The notes beneath the pieces are model-generated. The model had not been told where the DNA came from and did not search any database. It saw only the letters and a program-made list of their open reading frames with translations. Position numbers and translations under genes: made by a program. Below are positions 18,472-27,215 of a stretch of DNA of 64,000 nt, piece by piece; within the stretch, counting starts at the first letter, position 1; the number at the start of each line of letters is the position of its first letter. Origin of the DNA: Hydromonas duriensis (GTDB lineage: Bacteria > Pseudomonadota > Gammaproteobacteria > Burkholderiales > Burkholderiaceae); assembly GCF_004363775.1 (NCBI RefSeq), contig NZ_SNZE01000004.1:1-64000 (forward strand), given 5' to 3'.

Positions 18472-19203
18472 TTAAAGTAAATGGGCGCAAATGGGCGCGT
18501 GATCTGAGCGGCTGCGCCATGTGGGGCCACTGTAAATTTTGGACGCTTGTATCGCCAGACCTCTGACATACAATCGGTCAAGCTTAAACCACGGAATTAA
18601 ACTGGGGAAAGTGCGTCCCACATCTTCTTGTTGAAAATGTTCGACCACGTCCGTGACTTTGAGATGATGGGTTAATGCGCGATGAACGTGCAAGTTCCAA
18701 TCGTTAAAATCACCGCCGATGATTAAGGTGGCGTGTGGCGGCACATGTTGTTCAATGTGTTGAATTAAGGCATGGGCTTGGCGGTTGCGTCCGCCTTTGA
18801 ATAAGCCAAAATGGGCGCAAATCACATGCAATTCACTGTAGCGAGGGTGCTCAATCACCGCGTGCAATAAGCCACGCTGTTCTAAACGATGGTCTGATAC
18901 ATCGATGTTTTGCCAAGACACAATTGGAAACTTCGACAAAATGGCATTGCCGTGGTTGCCGTGTCGATAAATGGCATTGGCACCATACGCACTAAATGGG
19001 TAATGATTGTCGTGCAAACTGGCCAGTTGAGATTGACCTTTGAGCGTATGGTTAATGACGCGCTTAACATTGACCTCTTGTACTTCTTGTAAGCATAAAA
19101 TATCGGCCGATAGCTCGTTGAGCCCTGCGCGCAGTTGAATGACGCGCGAACCTTGGGTCATTGAGTGGCCTTTGTGAATATTGTAGGTGGCGACAGTGAG
19201 CAT
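18472..19203 (-). CDS. Endonuclease/exonuclease/phosphatase-family protein
   Basis: A 243-residue member of the EEP (DNase I-like) superfamily. Signatures in order are TVATYNIHKGHS, LCLQEVQEV (metal-binding Glu), HVICAHFGLF, GGDFNDWN (catalytic Asp and Asn) and the C-terminal SDHAPICAHL (Asp-His pair). It lacks a signal peptide and is probably cytoplasmic. The substrate may be a nucleic acid or a phosphoester; E. coli YbhP is a comparable protein. It starts 12 bp after btuF and ends 28 bp before glpM. Confidence 0.85.
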   Translation of the reverse strand: MLTVATYNIHKGHSMTQGSRVIQLRAGLNELSADILCLQEVQEVNVKRVINHTLKGQSQLASLHDNHYPFSAYGANAIYRHGNHGNAILSKFPIVSWQNIDVSDHRLEQRGLLHAVIEHPRYSELHVICAHFGLFKGGRNRQAHALIQHIEQHVPPHATLIIGGDFNDWNLHVHRALTHHLKVTDVVEHFQQEDVGRTFPSLIPWFKLDRLYVRGLAIQASKIYSGPTWRSRSDHAPICAHLL

Positions 19204-19215
19204 GGTGGTGATTAG

Positions 19216-20139
19216 TCAAAAACGAGAACGGATGTCCGCGATTTTAGCGCATAACGTTCGTGTTGCGCTAAGTGTTCGCAAAGTGGCTCGATTCATGGCG
19301 TTGTCATCAATAAATATGAAACCTTGGATGCGGTTTGCGGGCGCATCCGTCCATTTTTTCCAAGCATCAAGACTGTTGTTGGCAATCCCATTGGGCGTTG
19401 CCGTGGCAAAAATGGCGGGTTGAGCTTTGAGCACATCTTCAATGTTCACGGTCGGCGCGGCTAAGGGTAAGTCCGCAAAAATATTGCGTGCGCCACAACG
19501 TGCCAGTGCGTCAGTCACCCAACTGTTGCGCCCCAATGTCATCAATGGACTGGACCACACTTGATAAAACGTCGGTAAGATGGGTTGCGGAGCGTCTTTG
19601 AGTAAGTCAATTTGCTGATACGCCTTTAAGATAATCGGCGCAGTTGCAAGTTCCGTGCCTGTTAATTGCGCCAAGCGCATCAAAGCCAGTGGGATGTCGG
19701 GCAAGGTGTCAACGCGGTGAAAATAAACAGGAATATTTAAACGCTCTAACGCTGCAATTTGTGCCGTTGAATTGCCCCCTTGCCATGCCACGATGACATC
19801 GGGCTTGAGCGCGGCGATGCGCTCAAGGTCAAGGCTTTGATAGTCGCCGATGAGGGGAATGCTTTGAGCCGCATGAGGAAAGTCACTGGATGCGCTCGTG
19901 CCAACGATTCGCGCGCCCACGCCAATGGCAAAGAGGTTTTCAGTGATGGATGGCGCGAGTGACACGATGCGCTGGGCGGGGCCATTTAAGGTCAATGTGC
20001 GCCCTGTGTCGTCACGAATGGTCAGGGCGTGTGCCGTTTGACTGATGAGCCATACGCTGATAATCACGCACAATAAACACACGCGTCTGAAACAAAACAA
20101 CCCAACATGTGGCGCAGACAAACGGTTCATGGGTTTCAT
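19216..20139 (-). CDS. Periplasmic cobalamin-binding protein, BtuF-like
   Basis: A 307-residue class III substrate-binding protein. A long signal region (hydrophobic LLCVIISVWLISQTAHA) precedes LTIRDDTGRTLTLNGPAQRIVSLAPSITENLFAIGVGARIVG, the hallmark start of the BtuF family. DLERIAALKPDVIVAW and a C-terminal half with LARCGARNIFADLP follow. BtuF delivers vitamin B12 to the BtuCD ABC transporter; related proteins deliver haem or siderophores. No BtuC or BtuD is seen nearby. The gene overlaps the exbD stop by one base (TAATG), so it is translationally coupled to the TonB energy system, which powers the matching outer-membrane uptake. Confidence 0.85.
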   Translation of the reverse strand: MKPMNRLSAPHVGLFCFRRVCLLCVIISVWLISQTAHALTIRDDTGRTLTLNGPAQRIVSLAPSITENLFAIGVGARIVGTSASSDFPHAAQSIPLIGDYQSLDLERIAALKPDVIVAWQGGNSTAQIAALERLNIPVYFHRVDTLPDIPLALMRLAQLTGTELATAPIILKAYQQIDLLKDAPQPILPTFYQVWSSPLMTLGRNSWVTDALARCGARNIFADLPLAAPTVNIEDVLKAQPAIFATATPNGIANNSLDAWKKWTDAPANRIQGFIFIDDNAMNRATLRTLSATRTLCAKIADIRSRF

Positions 20140-20582
20140 TATTTGACAGCACCGCTGTTGGCTGCGTTTGAACGGCCGCTTTGGGTTAAAAAACTGACTT
20201 TTGATAAGCCAGAGGTTTGGGCTGCGGTTAATAAATGTGCAACCTTGGCATAAGGTACGGCTTGGTCGGCGCGAATGTGTACGGGTGTTTCGGCATTTTT
20301 GGCCGCCAGCGCAGTCAGGCTACCGAGTAAATCGGCGTCTTTTACCGCGTGTCCGTCGATGAAGTATTGACCCTGTGCGTCAATCGACAAAACCACGGGT
20401 GTCTTGTCAACAGCAGTGCCTTGTGCTTTTTCATTGGGCAATTCAACTTTGACCGAGTGAGTCAGTAGCGGGGCTGCCATGATGAAAAAAACCAGCAATA
20501 CCAGCATCACATCAACCATCGGCGTGACATTGATGTCCGCCATCGGACGGTGCCCTTGGTTTCTTTGAGAATTGAACGCCAT
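20139..20582 (-). CDS. exbD: ExbD/TolR-family biopolymer transport protein
   Basis: A 147-residue inner-membrane protein with a short cytoplasmic start (NSQRNQGHRPMADINVTPMVDVMLVLLVFFIMAAP). The Asp in PMVDVMLVLLVFF is the conserved proton-path residue of ExbD/TolR. A periplasmic domain follows, with DKTPVVLSIDAQGQYFIDG. ExbD rather than TolR is suggested by the neighbouring tonB and btuF-like genes and the absence of tolA, tolB or pal. It begins 3 bp after the exbB stop. Confidence 0.9.
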   Translation of the reverse strand: MAFNSQRNQGHRPMADINVTPMVDVMLVLLVFFIMAAPLLTHSVKVELPNEKAQGTAVDKTPVVLSIDAQGQYFIDGHAVKDADLLGSLTALAAKNAETPVHIRADQAVPYAKVAHLLTAAQTSGLSKVSFLTQSGRSNAANSGAVK

Positions 20583-20585
20583 GAT

Positions 20586-21200
20586 TTACTTTCGATTGTT
20601 CAAAATGTCGTGTGCAAACGAGTCCAGTTCAGTTTGAAGGTTTTGATTGTTGCGGCTGAAAAAGTTATAGGCGAACAATGCGGGTAAAGCCACCACCAAC
20701 CCAAACGCCGTCATAATCAAAGCCTCCCCCACGGGGCCAATGATATTGGCAATCTCAAGTTGACCTTGCGCCGCCACTGAGGTCAAGGTGCGATAAATGC
20801 CCCAGACCGTACCGAGTAAGCCGACAAACGTGGCTGAAGAAGCCACGGTCGCCAACAACGTCAGTCCCTTGTCGAGGTGCTGGTGAGCCAAGCGAACCGC
20901 GTGTGATAATTTACGCTCGAGGGTGGCGGTGTCCATTGCTTGGTTCTCGAGTTGCGCGATGGGTGTCAGTAGGTTTTCTTTATCAAATGTTTTCATCGCA
21001 CTTAAGCGCGAGTCATTGTCTTTGTTGTGCCAAAAGGCGGCCAAGCCTTTGTCCAAATCGCGCAGGCGCATCAGCATGGACATCCTCATGAAAATCACAC
21101 CCCAGCTTAAGATAGACATGAGTAATAACACCAGTACGGTGAAATGCCCAAATGCGTCGCCTTGCGACCAGAAATGTTGTAAGTTAAAAGAGTTATCCAT
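20586..21200 (-). CDS. exbB: ExbB/TolQ-family proton channel protein
   Basis: A 204-residue membrane protein with three helices: residues about 17-38, then 118-140 (LLATVASSATFVGLLGTVWGIYRTL) and 160-185 (GPVGEALIMTAFGLVVALPALFAYNFF). The cytoplasmic loop between helices 1 and 2 carries the Arg/Lys and Asp/Glu pairs typical of ExbB. With ExbD it converts proton motive force into TonB movement. The intergenic region back to tonB is 134 bp and shows no Fur box that I could recognise. Confidence 0.92.
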   Translation of the reverse strand: MDNSFNLQHFWSQGDAFGHFTVLVLLLMSILSWGVIFMRMSMLMRLRDLDKGLAAFWHNKDNDSRLSAMKTFDKENLLTPIAQLENQAMDTATLERKLSHAVRLAHQHLDKGLTLLATVASSATFVGLLGTVWGIYRTLTSVAAQGQLEIANIIGPVGEALIMTAFGLVVALPALFAYNFFSRNNQNLQTELDSFAHDILNNRK

Positions 21201-21334
21201 AAGTTTCGCGTGTTTGAAAATGGTTTAGGGTGGGGTATTTTTGAGGTGCTCAATAGAACCCATTAAGGCGCATATTGTAACAAGGGTTGACCGTGCATAT
21301 TTTTCAGGCATCAATAAACGTTGCTGTGTCACAT

Positions 21335-22021
21335 TCAACTGTTGCGACAATCATAGGTGAGTTTGACTTCAGAAAAGCTCTCAACAGTTTCTCCAGCTGA
21401 ATTTTTCATCGTTGGAAACTTGAGCTGTTTGGCTTGAGTGAGGGCCAGTTCATTCATGCTGCGGTCTTTACTGGTGTTGATGCTCGCGTTTTTAACTGAG
21501 CCGTTGATTGATATGCTGACATGAACAACAACCTGCCCTGCGATGCTTTGTCGTTGTGCAAATGCAGGACAGTTCATGGCGCGAGTCAATGGCTCGTTGC
21601 GCAAAGGTGCGCTTGAGGCGGCGGCGATTGATGCACTACTGCTTGGTGAATTTGCGGCTGATGGAGGGTGAGTCTGGTTTGCCTTGCCCTCAATGGTTGG
21701 TGCCGTTGAGTTTTGATTGCTGGGCGTGATGCTGTTTGTTGAATGTTGTATGGATTGTTGCGTGTTTGCTGTGGACGCAGGGGCTGCTGTGGTTGTTAAG
21801 ACGCTATTATTGTTATCGGAGTCAGATTGGGGCGTGGGTTGCGGCGATGCGCTGCTTGATGGAGCGACCTCTTTATGAATTGGGGAGGACAGTTCAACAA
21901 TGGTATCAACTGTTTGAGGAGGCAAGTCTGGCTGTTGTAATGTCTTGGGCGCGCTCATCCACAACCAAGTGAGCACACTTAGATGCATCAACAAACTGAG
22001 AGACAGAAAAAAACGAGACAT
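21335..22021 (-). CDS. tonB: TonB-family energy transducer
   Basis: A 228-residue protein with the TonB layout: an N-terminal membrane helix (FFLSLSLLMHLSVLTWLWMSAP), a linker of about 110 residues very rich in Pro, Ser, Thr, Asn and Gln, and a C-terminal domain with CPAFAQRQSIAGQVVVHVSISING and KQLKFPTMKNSAGETV, ending in LTYDC. TonB spans the periplasm to energise outer-membrane receptors. The linker has fewer Pro-Lys/Pro-Glu repeats than E. coli TonB. It is upstream of exbB-exbD on the same strand, separated by 134 bp. Confidence 0.88.
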   Translation of the reverse strand: MSRFFLSLSLLMHLSVLTWLWMSAPKTLQQPDLPPQTVDTIVELSSPIHKEVAPSSSASPQPTPQSDSDNNNSVLTTTAAPASTANTQQSIQHSTNSITPSNQNSTAPTIEGKANQTHPPSAANSPSSSASIAAASSAPLRNEPLTRAMNCPAFAQRQSIAGQVVVHVSISINGSVKNASINTSKDRSMNELALTQAKQLKFPTMKNSAGETVESFSEVKLTYDCRNS

Positions 22022-22034
22022 GAGGCGTTTCAGT

Positions 22035-22059
22035 AAAAACGCCCAGCATCGGCTGGGCG
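22035..22059 (-). terminator. Terminator after dapB
   Basis: CGCCCAGC (22040-22047) and GCTGGGCG (22052-22059) form a stem with a 4-nt loop; read on the minus strand it runs into TTTTT. It separates dapB from tonB. Confidence 0.8.
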
Positions 22060-22078
22060 TGAGCGATGTAGTGTTGAT

Positions 22079-22879
22079 TTAATCTTTTAACCCCAACACA
22101 TCTTGCATGTCGTAATAACCTGCGCCATGTGCGTTTAAAAACTTTGCTGCGCGCATTGCGCCTGTGGCGTAGGTGATGCGGCTGGAAGATTTGTGTGTGA
22201 TTTCGACGCGCTCGCCTTGTCCCATGAACATCACTGTATGGTCACCAATCACGTCACCACCACGGATGGTGGAAAAACCAATGGTTTGGTCGTCGCGCAC
22301 CCCAGTGACGCCTTCTCGTCCATAAATCGCACAATCTTTCAAATCACGCCCTAAAGCGTTAGCGACCACCTCACCCATTTTCAATGCGGTACCAGACGGC
22401 GCGTCCACTTTTAAGCGGTGGTGGGCTTCGACAATTTCGATGTCGTAACCAGAGTTCAAAATTTTGGCGGCAAGCTCAAGAATTTTTAAAGTGGCATTGA
22501 CGCCTACGCCCATATTGGGGGCGAACACCACGCCGATGTGTGCGCCAGCCGCGTGAATCTCGGCCTTACCCGCGTCATCAAAACCTGTCGTGCCAATCAC
22601 ACAATTGATGTTGTGTTTGATACAAATGGGCAAATACGCCAAAGTGGCTTCGGGGCGTGTAAAGTCTATCACGCAGTCCGCGCCCATGAGGGTTGCTTCA
22701 ACATCGTTGCTGATTAGCACACCTGTGGTTTGACCGAGAAACTCACCAGCATCTTTACCCAAAAACGCGCTATTGGCCGAGTCCAGTGCGCCATGCAAAA
22801 TAATACCGTCGGTTTGTAAAGCGGTTTCAATGAGCATCCGCCCCATGCGGCCTGATGCACCCGTAATGACTAATTTCAT
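22079..22879 (-). CDS. dapB: 4-hydroxy-tetrahydrodipicolinate reductase
   Basis: It reduces the DapA product with NAD(P)H on the way to diaminopimelate and lysine. The 266-residue protein starts [16 protein letters not shown] (Rossmann loop), with [33 protein letters not shown], and the family signature [16 protein letters not shown], where the two His and the Lys are catalytic. I use the ATG at 22879; an in-frame TTG four codons upstream is less likely. A GGAA motif precedes it. It follows bamE on the same strand. Confidence 0.96.
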   Translation of the reverse strand: MKLVITGASGRMGRMLIETALQTDGIILHGALDSANSAFLGKDAGEFLGQTTGVLISNDVEATLMGADCVIDFTRPEATLAYLPICIKHNINCVIGTTGFDDAGKAEIHAAGAHIGVVFAPNMGVGVNATLKILELAAKILNSGYDIEIVEAHHRLKVDAPSGTALKMGEVVANALGRDLKDCAIYGREGVTGVRDDQTIGFSTIRGGDVIGDHTVMFMGQGERVEITHKSSSRITYATGAMRAAKFLNAHGAGYYDMQDVLGLKD

Positions 22880-22964
22880 TCTGTTTTCCAAAAATCAAAA
22901 AAGAAAAGTCCTGCTTCTCGTTCTAGTGAAACGGCTGAAGCAGGGGCTTTGATTGAATGCGTAC

Positions 22965-23336
22965 TTATTTGCTGGCAGGCTTGGCGACAGGCGTTGTCGT
23001 TTCAACGGGGAGGTCACGTTCGATTTTTGCGGCGACGCCTTTGTTGAACCAAATGGTGATGCGGCGTTGATCGGGTTTTTGATAATGTTTATCTAGGCGA
23101 TAAATATAATCCCAGCGGTCAGCGTGAAAAATGTCTTGTAGAATGGGTGAACCAATGGTGTTGGCGACTTCTACTTTGGTCATGCCCTCACGAACCATGC
23201 CAATCCGATCCGCTTCAACCACGTTGCCTTGTTGAATGGGGGCTTTATAAGGGATGTTGACGCAGGCCGCGAGAGAAAGCGTCATTCCTGCGGCCAAGCA
23301 GAAGTGTGACAGTGATTGAGTCATTGATTTTTTCAT
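22965..23336 (-). CDS. bamE: Outer membrane protein assembly factor BamE (lipoprotein)
   Basis: A 123-residue lipoprotein of the BAM complex (SmpA/OmlA family). The signal peptide ends in the lipobox LAAC. The mature part shows IPYKAPIQQGNVVEADRIGMVREGMTKVEVANTIGSPILQDIFHADRWDYIYR, a textbook BamE domain that binds BamD and phosphatidylglycerol. The open frame extends another 90 codons upstream through the fur promoter region, so I start at the ATG at 23336 (23351 is the alternative). It is divergent from fur, as in many beta- and gammaproteobacteria. Confidence 0.92.
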   Translation of the reverse strand: MKKSMTQSLSHFCLAAGMTLSLAACVNIPYKAPIQQGNVVEADRIGMVREGMTKVEVANTIGSPILQDIFHADRWDYIYRLDKHYQKPDQRRITIWFNKGVAAKIERDLPVETTTPVAKPASK

Positions 23337-23565
23337 GGACAGGTCTTTCATGAATGCGAAAAAAGTAAGTTTTTGTAACGGTTTGGTTCTTGATGAAAAT
23401 AAAGCACAATCAAAAATATCGAAGTTATGCCGTATTTTCATCACAAAATATAAATAAGGCAAAGCGGCTTGAGTTGGCTTCGCTCGCTTGATGCCCTGAA
23501 TTGTTGTAAGATTAACATAAATTGGGATTAAAAAGCGGTATAAGCCGCGCAAATCAGAGGAAATC

Positions 23566-24003
23566 ATGGATAAAACGTTTGAGCTCAAAAGCAGTGGTTT
23601 GAAAGTCACATTGCCACGCTTGAAGATTTTGGAGCTTTTTCAAAACAGCGTCGCCAATGGCGAGCGTCATTTAAGCGCGGATGATGTGTATCGTGTGTTG
23701 ATGAATGAGCAAATGGACATTGGCTTGGCCACGGTGTATCGCGTTTTGACTCAGTTTGAGCAGGCGGGTTTATTGGTGCGCCGAAATTTCGAGTCGGGCA
23801 AAGCCTTGTACGAATTGAATGAGGGCGAGCCTCATGACCATTTATTGTGTTTAAACTGCGGTAAAGTTGAGGAGTTTTCTGATGCGCAAATTGAGGCGCG
23901 TCAACATGAAATTGCTGAGCAATATGGTTATGTGTTGCATGAACGCGCCATGAGTTTATACGGCGTGTGTGCCGATTGTCAGACGAAGTCGAAACGCCGT
24001 TAA
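23566..24003 (+). CDS. fur: Ferric uptake regulator Fur
   Basis: A 145-residue iron-responsive repressor. It has an N-terminal winged helix ([48 protein letters not shown]) and a C-terminal dimerisation domain with metal-binding His/Cys residues ([15 protein letters not shown] and VCADCQTK). Fur with Fe2+ binds GATAATGATAATCATTATC-like boxes. GGAAATC precedes the ATG. It is divergent from bamE, with 229 bp between the starts. Confidence 0.97.
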   Translation: MDKTFELKSSGLKVTLPRLKILELFQNSVANGERHLSADDVYRVLMNEQMDIGLATVYRVLTQFEQAGLLVRRNFESGKALYELNEGEPHDHLLCLNCGKVEEFSDAQIEARQHEIAEQYGYVLHERAMSLYGVCADCQTKSKRR

Positions 24004-24017
24004 TCGTGACCGTGAAA

Positions 24018-24044
24018 CGAACAGCGCAATGCGCTGTTTTTATT
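24018..24044 (+). terminator. Terminator after fur
   Basis: AACAGCGC (24020-24027) pairs with GCGCTGTT (24031-24038) around AAT and is followed by TTTTAT. Confidence 0.75.
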
Positions 24045-24082
24045 TGAGATGTTTTATTTGAAAAAGATTTGAAAAGTTGAGT

Positions 24083-24868
24083 ATGAGTGAAACAATAAAT
24101 CGCCGTTTTTCAGGTCTTGACCGTTTGTATGGCGACGGTGCTGCACAACGTTTGAGCCAAGCGCATGTGTGCGTGGTCGGTGTCGGTGGTGTCGGTTCAT
24201 GGGCGGTCGAGGCTTTGGCACGGTGTGGCGTGGGGCAGTTGACTTTAATTGATGCAGACCATGTGGTTGAGTCGAACGTGAATCGACAAATTCAAGCCTT
24301 AGAGCCGAGCTTGGGGCAGGCTAAAATCACGGCATTGGCGCAACGCATTGCGCTGATTAACTCTCAATGTGTGGTGCATCAGGTTGATGATTTTATTGAT
24401 GACAGTAATTTAGAGCTTATCCCTACCGCTGCTGATGTGGTGCTCGATTGCACCGATCAGGTTAAGGCTAAATTGGCGATGCTGCTCGCTGCTCGTCAAC
24501 GCCGACAGGCTTTTTTGTGTTGTGGGGCGGCGGGTGGTAAGCAAGATGCGACACGAATTGTCCAAGCCGATTTGGCGTTGAGTATTCAAGACCCCATTTT
24601 GGCGAAAGTCCGTTCACGGTTACGCAGTCACTTAAAAAAATCAGGCGCGAATATGAGCGGTTGTGCACATAAACTGGGCGTGCCCGTCTTGTTTTCAGAT
24701 GAAGCGGTGCGCTATCCAGCTGCGGTGTGCGATGCCAATGAGGCGTCGTCATCAGGGGTGCACGGTTTGAATTGCGCAGGTTTTGGCTCGTCGGTGATGG
24801 TGACGGCGAGTTTTGGCATGGCGGCGGCTCAGTGGGCGGTGGCACAGATTTTGAAAGGTAAATCATGA
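24083..24868 (+). CDS. tcdA: tRNA threonylcarbamoyladenosine dehydratase (TcdA/YgdL)
   Basis: A ThiF/MoeB-family ATP-dependent enzyme that cyclises N6-threonylcarbamoyladenosine at position 37 of ANN-decoding tRNAs. The 261-residue protein opens with NRRFSGLDRLYGDGAAQRL, followed by the nucleotide-binding VVGVGGVGSWAVEALARCGVGQLTLIDAD and VLDCTDQVKAKLAML. The C-terminal NCAGFGSSVMVTASFGMAAA is typical. I chose the ATG at 24083; a TTG two codons earlier is also in frame. It overlaps the following MOSC gene by four bases (ATGA), so the two are coupled. Confidence 0.92.
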   Translation: MSETINRRFSGLDRLYGDGAAQRLSQAHVCVVGVGGVGSWAVEALARCGVGQLTLIDADHVVESNVNRQIQALEPSLGQAKITALAQRIALINSQCVVHQVDDFIDDSNLELIPTAADVVLDCTDQVKAKLAMLLAARQRRQAFLCCGAAGGKQDATRIVQADLALSIQDPILAKVRSRLRSHLKKSGANMSGCAHKLGVPVLFSDEAVRYPAAVCDANEASSSGVHGLNCAGFGSSVMVTASFGMAAAQWAVAQILKGKS

Positions 24869-25716
24869 GTGATTTTGATGTGAGTGCTCAAATTGCGCAG
24901 TTGTTTGTTTATCCCGTGAAGTCATGTGCGGGGGTTGAAGTGCAAGAGGCAGTGTTGACCTCGACAGGCTTTAAATATGACCGCGAATGGGTGTTGGTTG
25001 ATGATGCTCATCGATTTGTCAGCCAGCGCGAATATCCGCGTATGGTTTTGATTGTCCCCAGCTTGACTGATGAGGCGCTCGTACTGCGTGCGCCCGATAT
25101 GCCTGAGTGTGTGATTCCATTTGCGACACAGGGTGCGGTTGTCCAGATGCAGTTATGGGATGAGGCTTTGCAAGGGGTTGATATGGGCGATGCGGTGGCG
25201 CAATGGTTGAGCGCCTTTTTAAATGCGCCTTTGCGACTGTTGCGTTTTGATTCCAATCATGAACGTGTGTGCAGTGAAAAGTGGACGAAAGAACACCGTG
25301 CCCACACGATGTTTGCCGATGGCTACCCATTGTTGATGATCAGCGCGGCGGCGATGGATGATTTAAATACGCGCTTGGCTGCGGCTGGGGCGGCGCAAGT
25401 CACCGCCTTGCGCTTTCGCCCGAATATTGTTTTAAACAATATGGCTGCGCATGATGAAGATTTACTCGATGACGTGTACATCGAGGCGGCGGGTGTACAG
25501 TTGCGAAATGTTAAACCCTGCGTGCGCTGCCCCATTCCTAATATTGAACCGACAAATGCGAAAGTGGATTCAATCGTCACAGATACGCTGTTGACCTATC
25601 GTCGCAATGCCAATATGGAAGACCAACCGACTTTTGGTATGAATGCGATTGTCGTGCAAGGGGTTGGGCAGGTGTTGCGGGTTGGGCAAGCGGTGGAGGC
25701 CAATTACGTTTTTTAG
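24865..25716 (+). CDS. MOSC-domain protein (YcbX-like)
   Basis: A 283-residue protein with an N-terminal MOSC beta-barrel domain (AQLFVYPVKSCAGVEVQEA, FKYDREWVLVDD) and a C-terminal MOSC domain with FRPNIVLNN and VKPCVRCPIPN. The Cys in KPCVRCP is the conserved residue expected to bind the molybdenum cofactor. E. coli YcbX acts in reducing N-hydroxylated base analogues. Unlike YcbX it has no C-terminal ferredoxin domain. It is coupled to tcdA by a start/stop overlap. Confidence 0.88.
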   Translation: MSDFDVSAQIAQLFVYPVKSCAGVEVQEAVLTSTGFKYDREWVLVDDAHRFVSQREYPRMVLIVPSLTDEALVLRAPDMPECVIPFATQGAVVQMQLWDEALQGVDMGDAVAQWLSAFLNAPLRLLRFDSNHERVCSEKWTKEHRAHTMFADGYPLLMISAAAMDDLNTRLAAAGAAQVTALRFRPNIVLNNMAAHDEDLLDDVYIEAAGVQLRNVKPCVRCPIPNIEPTNAKVDSIVTDTLLTYRRNANMEDQPTFGMNAIVVQGVGQVLRVGQAVEANYVF

Positions 25717-25750
25717 TGCATGAGGGTTGATACGCGCTCATACGCTGTTT

Positions 25751-26437
25751 TTATGGCAAAAAGCGCATGATGCCGTCTTGCAAAGGGCTAAATGCTGCGG
25801 TTTTGATGTGAGCGTTGGATAAGCCTCGACGTGTCCACTCATTACACGTTGTGAATATGGAATAACGTCCTTCGGCCTCGTAAAACGCATCGTGATCGTT
25901 GTAGAGGGCGGTGGTGTTGATGCGCATGACACTGCCTTTGCTGTCGTAGGAGAAACTTTGGTCGATGTGCTGAATAATCGCTTGTAATTGCTGGTCATTG
26001 ATGTTGAGCATGCGCACGCTCTCACTCACCTGAGGTTGCGCAGTGGCTTCAATGTGCATGGCGGTGCGCCCTAAGCCTGTGGCGGCGATGAATGCCGTTG
26101 AGGCTTTCAGGTCAGCCCAAGTCGGGGTGTCGAGGTAAAAACCTTTATCGCCCCAGCCGAACGACATGTAAGGCAAATGCCCGTTTTCATTGTGTACATC
26201 AGCCGCAGGAATCACCTCCCGCCAGTCTCGTAGATGCGTTGTGATGGGCATTAAGATGTCTGTGTGCACGCCATTTGTGCGCACATAAATGGTGGTGAGT
26301 GGTTCAGTTGCTTGTTTATCGGGCAACGACCGATTGACTGGAATCCGACTAAGCGTCACGACCGCTAACACGTAGACAGCGACAAAAGCAACGAGTGCCA
26401 CAATGAGCACTCGAATCAAACGAATTAATGTTTTCAT
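25751..26437 (-). CDS. DUF2459 (TIGR02117) family protein
   Basis: A 228-residue protein with one N-terminal membrane helix (VLIVALVAFVAVYVLAVVTL). The domain begins TTIYVRTNGVHTDILMPI, with FGWGDKGFYLDTPTWADL, SYDSKGSV and YSIFTTCNEWTRRGL further on. The single cysteine in FTTCNEW and the His in GVHTD are invariant-looking and suggest a Cys/His catalytic pair as in lipid-active or peptidase folds, but no activity is established. It starts 3 bp after the acetyltransferase gene and faces the MOSC gene tail to tail. Confidence 0.82.
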   Translation of the reverse strand: MKTLIRLIRVLIVALVAFVAVYVLAVVTLSRIPVNRSLPDKQATEPLTTIYVRTNGVHTDILMPITTHLRDWREVIPAADVHNENGHLPYMSFGWGDKGFYLDTPTWADLKASTAFIAATGLGRTAMHIEATAQPQVSESVRMLNINDQQLQAIIQHIDQSFSYDSKGSVMRINTTALYNDHDAFYEAEGRYSIFTTCNEWTRRGLSNAHIKTAAFSPLQDGIMRFLP

Positions 26438-26440
26438 TGT

Positions 26441-27046
26441 TTATTGATATTGTTGTATTTTAAATTCAAGATGGGTTTTGATGGCTGGCCATTCGTGCGC
26501 GCCAATCGAGTAAACCGCAGTATCGCGTAAAGTGCCGTTGGGCATGATTTGGTGGGCGCGCAAAATACCATCGAGTTGTGCGCCCAGTCGTTCTATGGCG
26601 CGGCGGCTTTGGGTGTTTAAACGATGGGTGCGGAACTCAACGGCGATGACTTTCCATTGCTCAAACGCATATTCAAGCATCAAATGTTTCACTGCGGTGT
26701 TTAATACTGTGCGCTGAACCCGTGGCGAGTACCAAGTCGAGCCAATTTCGGCGCGTTGATACAACGGCGTTTGCTCGATATTCATGAAACTGGTCATGCC
26801 AACAATCTCATCAACCCCATTCAAAGTGCGGATGATGGTCAGCGGAATCATTTTACCTTGTTCAAAAAGACCCAAGCGGCGTTCAATCTCTGCCGCAACC
26901 CCTTCAATGGTCGGCACAGTGGTGTACCACAATCGCCATAACTCGCCATCGGCCGTGGCTTTTTGTAAACCTTCAACGTGGGCTAAAGAGGACAGTTCAA
27001 GTCGGACAAATTCGTTGGACAATTGGAGTGCAGGCAGTCGGCTCAT
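26441..27046 (-). CDS. GNAT-family N-acetyltransferase (RimJ/RimL type)
   Basis: A 201-residue member of the acetyl-CoA-dependent GNAT superfamily. The opening LQLSNEFVRLELSSLAHVEGL, then VGMTSFMNIEQTPLYQRAEIGSTWYSPRVQRTVLNT and VEFRTHRLNTQSRRAIERLGAQLDGI, follow the RimJ/RimL branch that acetylates protein N-termini or small amines. The usual Q/RxxGxG/A acetyl-CoA loop is degenerate here (SPRVQRT). The substrate is unknown. It is co-transcribed with the DUF2459 gene. Confidence 0.82.
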   Translation of the reverse strand: MSRLPALQLSNEFVRLELSSLAHVEGLQKATADGELWRLWYTTVPTIEGVAAEIERRLGLFEQGKMIPLTIIRTLNGVDEIVGMTSFMNIEQTPLYQRAEIGSTWYSPRVQRTVLNTAVKHLMLEYAFEQWKVIAVEFRTHRLNTQSRRAIERLGAQLDGILRAHQIMPNGTLRDTAVYSIGAHEWPAIKTHLEFKIQQYQ

Positions 27047-27140
27047 GATGGACTTTCAGGGTTTAAATATTTTTGTTGGCAGTCATGATAATAAGGTAGG
27101 GAAGCAATCGCAGCAATGTGTTTTTGATTTTTCTTGGCAA

Positions 27141-27175
27141 TAAAAAACGGCCTTGCCGCCATAAGCAAGGCCGAT
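27141..27175 (-). terminator. Terminator after lolA
   Basis: CGGCCTTGC (27148-27156) pairs with GCAAGGCCG (27165-27173). Read on the minus strand it is followed by TTTTTTA, so it ends the lolA transcript. Confidence 0.82.
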
Positions 27176-27215
27176 GATGTGAATCGTGCAATCGCATCAA
27201 ATGATACGTGAGTGT

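Noticed and set aside
20139-22078. Fur box or cobalamin riboswitch ahead of exbB or tonB
   Set aside because: I looked for GATAATNATTATC-like sequence and for a cobalamin riboswitch in the gaps and found neither.
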